Below, one piece after another: positions 55,348-64,000 of a stretch of 64,000 nucleotides of DNA. Positions within the stretch are counted from its first letter, which is position 1, and every line of letters begins with the position of its first letter. Made by a program: the position numbers and the translations under genes. The notes beneath the pieces were generated by a model. The model did not search any database, was not told where the DNA came from, and saw only the letters and a program-made list of their open reading frames with translations. Source of the DNA: Ostrinia nubilalis (taxonomy: Eukaryota > Arthropoda > Insecta > Lepidoptera > Crambidae); NCBI RefSeq assembly GCF_963855985.1, contig NC_087118.1, positions 12,048,501 through 12,112,500 on the forward strand. Reading direction: 5' to 3'.

Positions 55348-58300
55348 ATATAGTGTCTTAAATATTCTGCTAGAGTAGCATGACTCCTTTCTAGGCTACC
55401 GTTTGTCTGCGGGTGGTATGCAGTTGTTGTCAACTGTTTAATTTTAAACAATTTCGAGACTTGTTTTAGAAGTTTCGAAGTAAAATCGGCGCCTTGATCT
55501 GTTAAGATACTTTTGGGTATACCAAATTTACATACAAACGCTTTGACAAAAACATCAGCGATTGTTTCAGCAGTATGATCAGGCAAAGCGTAAGCTTGCG
55601 AGTATTTAGTTAGGTCGTCTTGAAGGGTTAGGATATACTTATTTCCATTAAGAGTTAATGGAAGAGGTCCCACTACATCTAAGCTTACTCGTTCAAATGC
55701 TTCGCTTGCCGTTGTTGTTATGATCATTGGTTCTCTATGTTTTTTACGTATAAGTTTATTTTGTTGGCATGATTCGCAGCGTGAAATGAAATCTTTAATG
55801 TCTGCTTTCATATTTTGCCATCTATAGTTGTTCTTAATTCTCTTGTAAGTTTTATGGAATCCTGAATGACCTGCTATTAGGCTGCTATGCATTTCTTTCA
55901 AAATGTCTTCAATTTCGTTTGGCGAAGGAGTGATCAGAGTATTATTATATACGTTTAAAGTGATATCTGTTTTCCTAAATATAAATCTTAGCATCATTCT
56001 ACATTTCTTCCAATGTAGTTGGTCGTATCTGTCGCCAAGACGAGTGAGATGTAATTCGTTCTCATTTTCTTTTATTAAATATTCTTTAATATTATTCAAG
56101 AGATTAAAATAAATTTCATAACTTGATTTGTCCCAATAGTTTTGTTTAGTACAAGCATAGTAATATTTAAATTCATTTTCTTGAAATACGACAAACTCGT
56201 TTACTTTTATATTGTTTATCTTGTTTAAATGGTCAAATTCACTAACTAATTCTCTTAAGCTTTTATCATTAATGTTTTTATCAGACGAGATGGGTATAAA
56301 AATATTTCTTTGTCTCGCTGTTAGCTCATCGTTAATTTCACATATTTTATCATTTATTATAATTGACTTTTGTGTTGCCTCTAGGAATGATTTATAATTT
56401 TCACTTGTTGTCGACCTGGTAGTCACCAATACTTTATTTTCGACAACAGAAGGCATTCTACTTAACGCATCTGCATTAGTATTTAATTTTCCTGGTTTAT
56501 AAATTGGGGTATATTCATACTCTTCGAGTGATAGTCGCCATCTGAAAATTCTAGCGCCATCATTTTTAGAATTAAATAGGTACGTTAGCGGCTGATGATC
56601 CGTGATCATATTAAATTTAAGACCATATAAATACGGACGAAAATGTTTAACACACCAAATGATTGCAAGAAGTTCTCTTTCAGTGGTTGAATAATTTTGT
56701 TCTGCCTTGTTCAACGTCCTACTGGCATATGCAATAGGCAAATCTTTCCCAATTGGTCCTTGTGATAAAACTCCTCCTATAGCATAATTACTAGCATCTG
56801 TAGTAAGATTAAATGGTTGGCTAAAGTCTGGATATATTAAAATTGGAGATTCACAGAGTTTTTTCTTAAGGATTTCGAATGCATGTTGTTGAAGACTTGT
56901 CCAAATAAAAGGAACTTCCTTTTTTAATAATTTAGTTAAAGGTTGTGACAAATTACTAAAATCTGGTATAAATCTTCTATAATACCCTGCTAATCCCAAG
57001 AAACCTTTTATGTCCTTAACGTTTTTAGGAATAGGATAATTTTCAATAGCTGATACCTTGCCTGGATCTGGCTTTACTCCATTTTCTGTGATCAAATGTC
57101 CTAAGTTCATTACTTCTCGTTTTAAAAATTCACATTTGTCAGGCTGCAATTTCAAATTATTTACGGAAAATTTTTCAAATACCTCTTTTAACTTTCGATT
57201 GTGGTTTTCAAGATTATCTGCATGAATAACTACGTCATCAAGGTAAACAAAACAACGATTACCTTGTAGTCCAGTTAAAACGCTATTCATTAAACGTTGA
57301 AAAGTTGCAGGAGCGTTCTTCAATCCAAATGGCATTCTGTTATATTCGAAGTGTCCTTGAGGGACAGTAAATGCCGTTTTAGGAGCGTCCTTTGGATGCA
57401 TCTTGATTTGATGAAAGCCTGAGGCTAAATCAAGTGTTGTGAAATATTTTGAATGACCAAGTTGGTCTAATATTTCAGTTATTTGAGGCAAGGGATAGGA
57501 GTCCCCGATGCTAACCTCGTTTAACTTCCTGTAATCCACAACTACTCTCCATTTCTTCTGTTCCGATGCATCTATTTTCTTAGGAACTACCCAGATAGGT
57601 GAATTCCAAGGACTATTTGACGGTTTTATAACGTCATCTTTTAACATCTTGTTAATTTGTTTATTGACTTCATCTTTTAAAGCTTCTGGATATCTGTAGC
57701 TCTTAGTATTAATAGGAGCTTCCGTCTTTGTATGTATTTCATGCATAACCACATCTGTGCAGCTTAATTTATCACCATCTAAATGAAATATATGGTTGTA
57801 TTCGTTACATAATTCGATTAATGATTCTTTTTCCTCTTGATTTAAATGATTTGTCCTAAGACAATTTTTTAATTTCTCAAGTCGATCGCTTCCGTAATTT
57901 TCATTTATAATAAGTTCATCTCTACAGTTATTCTGTACTTGTAATACTTGTTCATTCGAAATAACAATATCGGTTTCCTCTAACTCTACTTGAGGAATAG
58001 GGAAAATCGCGTCTTTGTCAGTTGAATTTAGTGCGGTCGTAATGCCTTTGCCGTTATTTATCGTGATAAGGCTTGGACACAAAAGTACTCCCGGACTTAT
58101 CTCTATTCGCGGAACTATCCCATGTTTAACCTGTTTATCATTTAATATCTTTATTGGAATAACACATTCGGTTCTAGCTTTGACCGTTATAATTGCTTTT
58201 TGTTCATTTGATTCGACTTGGTTTATTTTTTCATCGCACAATTTGAATGTTATATTATTTAATTTTAATAACCTGGTGCTATAGTCAATCATACCATTGT

Positions 58301-58668
58301 GCTTATTTTTAACATATCACCTCCAATAATACCATTAGCATTAATAGGAAAATCATCATTAACGATGTGGAGTGTTAATTTTAAATTCTCTGAAAACTCC
58401 AATTCGACATAGCCTAACGTCCTTGTAGGTTTGTCTACTTTATCGATCCCTTTTAAATCGGCTAAAATATCACAATGAATTACAGCTTGTTTTGGTACGG
58501 AACTCTTTTTTATGAGGCTTATTGTTGCACCAGTATCTACAAGAAAACTTGTTTTTTGTGTTTCTCCTTTAATTTTGAGTGAAGCATAGTAGCAATTACT
58601 TATGGCAGAAATGAGCCCTTCTATTAAACTGTTACCCTTTGGTTGGCTCGTGCCATTGGGCTTAACTA
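55348..58668 (-). pseudogene. Errantivirus pol: protease, reverse transcriptase, RNase H, integrase start
   Basis: Starts by -1 frameshift at 58669-58675. Protease: FLVDTGATISLI and GIIGGDML. One base seems lost in an A run near 58,307, so the register changes after the protease. Reverse transcriptase: VVDYRKLNEVSIGDSYPLP, TLDLASGFHQIKM, MPFGLKNAPATFQRLM, catalytic YLDD. RNase H: TTDASNYAIGGVL, STTERELLAIIWCVKHFRPY. Integrase: HSSLIAGHSGFHKTYKRI, CESCQQNK, then core LDVVGPLPL, ILTDQGADFTSKLL and HPQTNGSLERSH. The frame runs into element T at 55347. Confidence 0.9.
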
Positions 58669-59445
58669 GTTTTTTTGGTTTGAGTTGACACTATCTTTTG
58701 TAAGGCGGTTGTTATTAGATTTATTAAAATTATTGGGATTGTTTTTATTTTTAAAAAAATAACATTCGTCTTTAATATGACCCTTCTTCTTACAGTAATT
58801 ACAGAATTTAGTGTTCTGTTTAGGTCCCGAAAACGTACGCACTCGACAGTTCACGACTGTGTGACCTGGCTTATTGCATTTGTTTTGTAGCAATGTTTAG
58901 TATTAGTAGTATTAATATTTTGAAATTTAGAGATTTCGTTTTTACTTTTGAGCTGTTGCTCTTCGATAACTGCCATTGAAATAGCATCTTCTAATGTTTT
59001 TGGTTGCAGTGCTTTTAGTATTAAGTTCAAATCTTTATTTAGACCTGTAATAAAAACGCTTAAGGCTTGTGACTTTAGTAATTCCACGCAAGCTTGACGA
59101 GCTGCTGGAGATTGATTGGATTCTAATGAATTTATTAATTTGACATAACAATTCTCGACTTTATTAGCGTATGCTAAAACGTTTTCGTTGTAGTCTTGTT
59201 TACAACTGCTCAACTCTAATTGCCATTGTCCGATAGTTCGTTTTTCGGTATATGTGTCTAATAAATAATTTTTTAAATCATCCCAAGTTTGGAATTCGCG
59301 GTTTCTTATCATTGACCTAGCATTGTCAGTGATTTTTGTTATAAGTATCTGCAGTAATATACTCTTTAAGTTAGGATTAATTAAATTATTGACAGTGTCA
59401 CAATTGTCTAAAAATTCGTGAATACGCGCCTTATTGCCATCAAAA
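58666..59445 (-). pseudogene. Errantivirus gag, C-terminal part
   Basis: Capsid-like part after the MITE (IHEFLDNCDTVNNLINP, QTWDDLKNYLLDTYTEKRT, LINSLESNQSPAARQA), then two zinc knuckles. The second is perfect (CNYCKKKGHIKDEC). The first lies across a frame break: 'HCYK' is in the first register and 'KCNKPGHTVVNC' in the next. So the frame shifts near 58,880-58,895. Ends in an Asn/Lys-rich tail and the slip site. Confidence 0.82.
58669..58675 (-). promoter_or_regulatory. gag-pol -1 frameshift site (A AAA AAC)
   Basis: Seven-base slip site A AAA AAC, followed at once by the gag stop TAG (58666-58668). Shifting back one base gives KKLVKPNGTSQPK, which leads into the protease. Many retroviruses and errantiviruses use this mechanism; downstream structure was not examined. 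Confidence 0.75.
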
Positions 59446-59972
59446 GACAATGCCGGAAATTGGCGTCTTTTTTTTTTCGCGCGGCCATCGACCAAACTTT
59501 GTTTTTTGATTACAAGATAGTGTAATAAACCAAACTTACTATGACATGTATACCTCTAAACTCAGTCTGAACTGAGTTACGAGCATTAGAAGTTTGATGA
59601 TTTTCATACTAGATTTGCTTTTTGCGCGCAAAGTTTTGTAAGAAATTGCAACAAAATAGTGAGATTGTATGTGTAAACAAACAATATCATCCATTAAAGG
59701 CTCCAGACATCAGTATGAAGCAGAATCAGCGCAATAAAAAATAGCGCAATATTTTGTTGCAATTTCTTACAAAACTTGCGCACAAAAAGCAAATCTAGTA
59801 TGAAAATCATCAAACTTCTAATGCTCGTAACTCAGTTCAGACTGAGTTTAGAGGTATACATGCCATAGTAAGTTTGGTTTATTACACTATTTTGTAATCA
59901 AAAAACAAAGTTTGGTCGATGGCCGCGCGAAAAAAAAAAGACGCCACTTTCCATACAAAATCTGGCATTGCC
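59446..59972. mobile_element. Palindromic MITE D, copy 2, in gag
   Basis: Same family as 37561-37944 but longer, with a second pair of inverted inner segments ('ctctaaactcagtctgaactgag', twice, 59,551 and 59,835 in opposite orientation). It splits the gag start (59,973-60,057) from the rest. An ATG in its left terminal repeat (59493-59495) gives the second gag fragment a new, foreign start (MVDGRAKKKRRQFP). Confidence 0.8.
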
Positions 59973-60057
59973 ATTTAGTTAACATTATTTCAGCCATTTC
60001 TAATGAAATGAAGGTGTTTGTATTAGATGATGTTGATACATTTGCATTTAAAGACAT
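59973..60057 (-). pseudogene. Errantivirus gag, N-terminal fragment
   Basis: ATG at 60057-60055, MSLNANVSTSSNTNTFISLE then MAEIMLT, cut by MITE D2. It lies downstream of the leader (60,058-60,501), with no upstream stop problem. The start is set by position after the primer site and by frame. Confidence 0.6.
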
Positions 60058-60501
60058 GTTTATGATACAATTAAAATTGATATTGAGATTAATACAAGTA
60101 CACTAGAATCTACAATAGAGTTCTAAGTTTATAAGTATATAATCTTGATTGGCAAGTTTGATCTCGTTGTACAGGAAAAGTCCTTTATAACGATGTTTGT
60201 GGCGGTGTACTCACAGTAGAAGGAAGACTGTTTGCAGGTATACCGTTGACATTTCTAGAAGTTCTCGATGTGGCGGTGGTTTGAACTGCGTAAACGGTTT
60301 CACTAAGACCGTCGAAGATACGTCTGGTTCAAACTCGTTGGCCTCTTCGATGTTGCTCTCGAACTTGTAGAGAATCGAAGGTTTTTAGCACTTCGATAGA
60401 TATCTCGTACAGTTTCTTGTGTGTCTTCGGATGAAGTCTACGCGGTAGGCGAACTCACGCGGTTGACGATGTCCAAAGGAATTATGATATGATCAATCCC
60501 A

Positions 60502-60515
60502 CACTTCTGATACCA
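60502..60515 (-). promoter_or_regulatory. Primer-binding site
   Basis: On the minus strand TGGTATCAGAAGTG lies three bases after the LTR end. It resembles the initiator-Met primer type TGGTATCAGAGC, with differences; the tRNA is uncertain. Confidence 0.5.
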
Positions 60516-60518
60516 GTT

Positions 60519-60968
60519 TGTAATGGCCCGAGCGGTGGCGTTTGTTGGTTGGTGTTGCGGGACACTTGATCAAAACACAATCTGGAGCGAACTTGATTTT
60601 ACTATTTTGTATTTAGCGGTTACAAACAATTACAACCTTATGCTACAGTACTTCACAGTATGTGAGGTCAGCTTCAACTGATCCGAAGAGCGGTGGTAGC
60701 TATTTTATATTGGAGAAATGGTTGATAGCACCACGACCCTTGAAACATTCTTATCATTACAATTAGCTAATAGTCACATATGATTAACAAATAAAGTATT
60801 AGCTAATGATCTGTTGGTATACTAATGAATGTGAACTACAAACAAACAATTACTTACTAATGAATGTGAACTACAAAGAAACAATTACTTATTAATAGAT
60901 GCGAACTACAAACAAAATATTAGTAAGCATGGAAAAAGAACAAAGGATGTGAGTGTAGGTCCGTTACA
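60519..60968 (-). repeat. 5' LTR of the errantivirus (450 bp)
   Basis: Minus strand TGTAACGGACC...GGCCATTACA. A TATA box (ATATAAAATA, 60701-60710) is followed at about 25 bases by an Inr-like GATCAGTTGAAG (60672-60683), the usual insect promoter layout. The primer site follows at once. No second LTR copy is in the window. Confidence 0.8.
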
Positions 60969-62383
60969 CTGTTTGACTGTATGTTGACTATTATGAATTT
61001 AATGAAAATCGCAATACAGTTTCCAATAAATGTCCTTTGAGAAGTTCACTTTCTGTATTTTTACAAATCTCTAGGAAATCGTTCGTTGACATAATGATGT
61101 CATACTTCTTTTGGAATCCATCGAACAAGGGATTTTTTGTAAAGAGACCTTGTTTAAAACACTAAAGCTTTGAAACCAAAAATCAATAAAAAAGGGATCG
61201 TTTAAAAAATCTATAGTGAAGTACCTACTTGAGCTTTGGGGTCTCATGTGGAGGAATTCAATCGTTAAGTACCTACCTACCTACTTAACCATAAACATTT
61301 CATTATTTTTTGCTAGCTACGATTTTACACTTGTTGCTGACTGCAACTTTTTAACAGATACTCGCAATAAATTTGACTACACTTAATTTGATAATAATCA
61401 AGTTGCTGAATGTCTGGTATTATGCACCGAAAAGATGCAATTTTAAAACATTTCTAGTGTTGTCAGATTGTTTCTAGCTATGCTATATTTTCGAGTCTGT
61501 GGTAGTGTTCCATCCAATCCAAACATTGAATAAATAAACATTGACTATGGTATAAGAATTTCAATTCGTATTTAGGTAAAAATAAAAAGAGATTTGAGAA
61601 AACCAAGGACGCATTTCAAAATTAATGTTGGTGATTTTATTTAATAAAAAAAATCATGATAACTGGATTCATGTTAGACCAAAACTATCCAAACTATTTA
61701 GGGTCATTGAATTCTAGTTGTTATAACGAATTTGCATACAAGCAATGTAAAAATGAAAATGCATGAGTATTCTCAAAATTATGGACATTGTTATTACACT
61801 CGGTTAATTCTTGATGATTGATATTGAGTTTAAAATCGTTAGTATTTTAAAATAAGTTAGTAGTTTGTATTTAGGACTACTAGGATTGCTAATATTAGAT
61901 TTGACATTTCCTTTTCTTTATTCTGATCTAGAATTATAAAAAAAAATAATTGATTCTGTTGTAGACATGCCAATATAGTATGGGGTAGTTCAACAATATT
62001 CTTGATTCAATTAAATTTTTATCAGTTGTCGCTCTCAGAAAACTGATAGGCTTTTATGAGCAGTAGGTACCTATCTAAAGTTTGTGTACAAGTACTAAAC
62101 TTTCTGATTTCTTTCTGTTTTTAATTTTGATTTGATTTTAATTAAATTTTGGTTCTGATTGAATTTTAATTTTAATTAAATTTTACATTTTGATTAAATT
62201 TTAAATTTTGATTTTGATTAAATTTTGATTATTATTAAATTTTGATTTCATCTAAATTTTGAATTTTAATTCTGATAATGTTTATTTTATTTTATTAGAG
62301 TATGTTTTATTTTGATTTTATGGACTGATCGTGTCTGAATTATTTTTAATGATAACATTCCACACGGTTAGTGACGCCTTATA
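60969..62383. other. AT-rich unique stretch
   Basis: No coding frame above 60 codons, no RNA gene. Includes the minisatellite at 62110-62290. This may be ordinary flanking DNA outside both retroelements. Confidence 0.5.
62110..62290. repeat. Minisatellite of TTTTGATTAAA units
   Basis: About twelve degenerate units of 'ttttgattaaatt' / 'ttttaattaaatt', 10-16 bases each. Confidence 0.8.
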
Positions 62384-63818
62384 TGTCACGGTTAGAGCTT
62401 TAGGGCCAAGTGACATATTTAGAATTTATAGTTAAGTTAGAGAAATAAAAGATAGTTTAGGTTAACAAGTAATTTATTTAAATTAAGAATAAGAGACCTT
62501 AAGGGTGTGGGTTACGAGCTAACTATCGTATCGCACGAGATTCGTCACCGGTGGTAGTATTATTCAAACCACTGTCCTCGCTAGCATCGATGGTGATGTG
62601 GGTTGGTTCCTCGGGATGGCAGGCCCGCAGAGTCGCCAACGCGCCAGACGGCTAGGGCCGTACGCACTGTGGTGTAGGGCCACTTAGTGTGCGCACGGGC
62701 CGTCCGACACGGCAGGCAGTTCTGCCGGGTTGAAGAGCCGCTGGCCATGCATGGCAGGTTTTTGTAGTGAAGAAGATGAGCGTGAAGGTGAACGTGAAGG
62801 TGAACCCTGCAAATCAAAGCGGACACTAAAGCAGTTGCTAGCTTTTGTCCGTTTGACTGCGACATCAAAATACTAGCGAAGCAGATGGAATGATTTTGGT
62901 AATAAATGGTGATGTAATGATGTGGCAGTCAAACAGAATTACAGTAGTGAAAGGTGAAGTGAAGTATGCAAAATATTAAATTATGTAGGTAGAAAATAAT
63001 TTAGCATATCATCTATGTAGGCAATTAATTTGTAAAACAATATCGGTAGGCAATAATTTAGAATAATTAGAACAAGTACGATGAGATGAAACAATTTAAA
63101 TTAGCAAGTAGAATTGAAATTAGTGTCATTACAATACGACCAAGGTCATGTAAGGTCATGACGTGTCGATGTCATTTCATAAAATATTTAGTTTATTTAT
63201 TTAATCATGTAGTAAGTTGTAAATTAATAATATTAGGAAGTTATAGAAATAGGAAATTTGTATGAAATGACACCGAGCACATGGATAGCACATTTGAAGA
63301 ACAAAATGGCGGCTAGGCACTTACATTTAGCACAAGTATAAAAACTAGGCATTAAAAATACTTTTGCAACACTCACCCGGTAGCGGGGTTCACCAATACG
63401 CGATTACATTTTAGAGTTTTATAAAGTTACGTACATCGCGGGTCCGGCGGTGACGGACAGCGATACGTCCGTGCTCAATAACGCTCTGGCTCGGACTAGG
63501 AGACGCGGCGGGAGCATCGCGGCCGTAGGCGCGTCGCTTGCGCATACATAAAAAACAGTCCGCCCGCTCGACAGAGAACAAAAGAAATATTGAACAACTT
63601 GTTTCGCGCGGGTTTGCTTGTAGATTTATTATTTTATTTATTTTATTAGTGTAGAACAATATGAATTATTTAATTAAGTTATTTAGTTAGGTAGTTTACG
63701 TAGATTTAGATATATTTATTTAAGTATATTTATTTAGGTAGATAATAGTAATTAAATTAGAATTTAGATCTAGAATTTAGATCTAGAATTTAGATCAGCG
63801 GTAACGCTAACCGTTACA
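62384..63818 (-). repeat. LTR (about 1435 bp) of a retroelement running off the right edge
   Basis: On the minus strand it starts TGTAACGGTTAG and ends CTAACCGTGACA, giving 12-bp imperfect inverted ends (one mismatch). Directly upstream is a polypurine tract AAAAAGGGGGATA, so this is the 3' LTR. It contains a TATA box (about 63,413-63,422 minus), a donor-like CCGGGTGAGTG (63,378-63,389), an AATAAA signal (about 62,471-62,476) and three AGAATTTAGATCT repeats at 63,755-63,796. Length is large for an insect gypsy element; class unknown. Confidence 0.65.
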
Positions 63819-64000
63819 TATCCCCCTTTTTACGGTAGGATTTTACCTAAGGAAAATCCGCTATCTTAACTGTACTAGCTAATCTTGAGTCTGACTAACA
63901 AAATAAACATTTTAGGTCTGTTTACTTGCAACCTGACGTACAGAGTATATGATTTTTAGTAGATCTCATAATACTCACAAGATTTATTAAGTTAAGATTT
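63819..64000 (-). other. Polypurine tract and 3' end of the retroelement interior
   Basis: Minus strand: AAAAAGGGGGATA (63819-63831) immediately before the LTR, preceded by non-coding AT-rich sequence to the window end. Confidence 0.6.

Larger units (their letters stand above)
52881..60968 (-). mobile_element. Errantivirus (Ty3/gypsy with env), 3' end lost
   Basis: Minus-strand order: 5' LTR 60519-60968, primer site, leader, gag (from 60057), protease-pol, env. Interrupted by MITE D2 (59446-59972) and TIR element T (54151-55347); env is cut at 52880 and no 3' LTR is seen. A further frameshift in pol (near 58,307) shows it is inactive. Gene set and frame arrangement resemble insect errantiviruses such as 17.6/297-like elements. 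Confidence 0.9.

Noticed and set aside
62581..62868. 95-codon minus frame
   Set aside because: Lies inside an LTR, has no recognisable domain and a simple His/Leu repeat.

Overview
The window looks like genomic DNA of an insect, most likely a moth or butterfly (Lepidoptera). The evidence is the mix of repeats: an RTE element ending in the 'ttggctgaa' + short-tail 3' end common in Lepidoptera, a (CAGA)n repeat typical of moths, R1-like, RTE and CR1/Jockey LINEs, a Ty3/gypsy errantivirus with a baculovirus-F-like env, and many AT-rich foldback elements. I found no convincing complete host gene. Nearly all of the 64 kb is transposable elements, many inserted into one another, and all assignments come from reading the sequence without database searches.

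Region 1 (1-10.1 kb): part of one element with 7-bp target duplications (called P7 here) and a second, reversed copy (881-7950). The second copy was hit by a (CAGA)n repeat, by an RTE LINE with an open 991-codon frame (1799-4969) and by a non-autonomous element with a 9-bp duplication (5136-7807), itself hit by a long foldback element 'A'. A TA-flanked foldback 'C' (8057-10095) with an internal Helitron-like insert follows.

Region 2 (10.1-41 kb): a solo-type LTR, then one large nest. An 'A' foldback (11006-40962) is split by a TIR element 'B' (about 12739-36145). B contains a Ty3/gypsy element (13115-26074) and an R1-like LINE (about 28018-34934) bracketed by 0.85-kb direct repeats. The gypsy element is broken by a P7 copy and by a non-autonomous LTR element (18182-24203). 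The LINE is broken by a piggyBac-type element (29323-31405) that carries a decayed protein gene. The right arm of A holds another P7 copy and a 3.4-kb TIR element 'N' with a captured LINE fragment.

Region 3 (41-52.9 kb): AT-rich motif arrays, a tandem 705-bp duplication, Helitron-like copies, a CR1/Jockey-type reverse transcriptase frame (minus strand), several palindromic MITEs, a small array of hairpin units (46986-47231), and two weak exon-like remnants (MADF-like, THAP-like).

Region 4 (52.3-64 kb): a minus-strand errantivirus, 5' LTR at 60519-60968, then gag, pol (entered by a canonical A AAA AAC -1 slip site) and env. It is damaged by a MITE in gag, a frameshift and a 1.2-kb TIR element in pol, and loss of the env 3' end at a Helitron-like insertion. 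The right edge holds a 1.4-kb LTR of another minus-strand retroelement that continues outside the window.

The 'genes' work as parts of elements (gag/pol/env; LINE ORF1/ORF2), not as a host pathway. The most novel material is the P7 family, the 9-bp-duplication family with inverted motif arrays, the decayed gene inside a piggyBac-type element, and the layered nesting itself.
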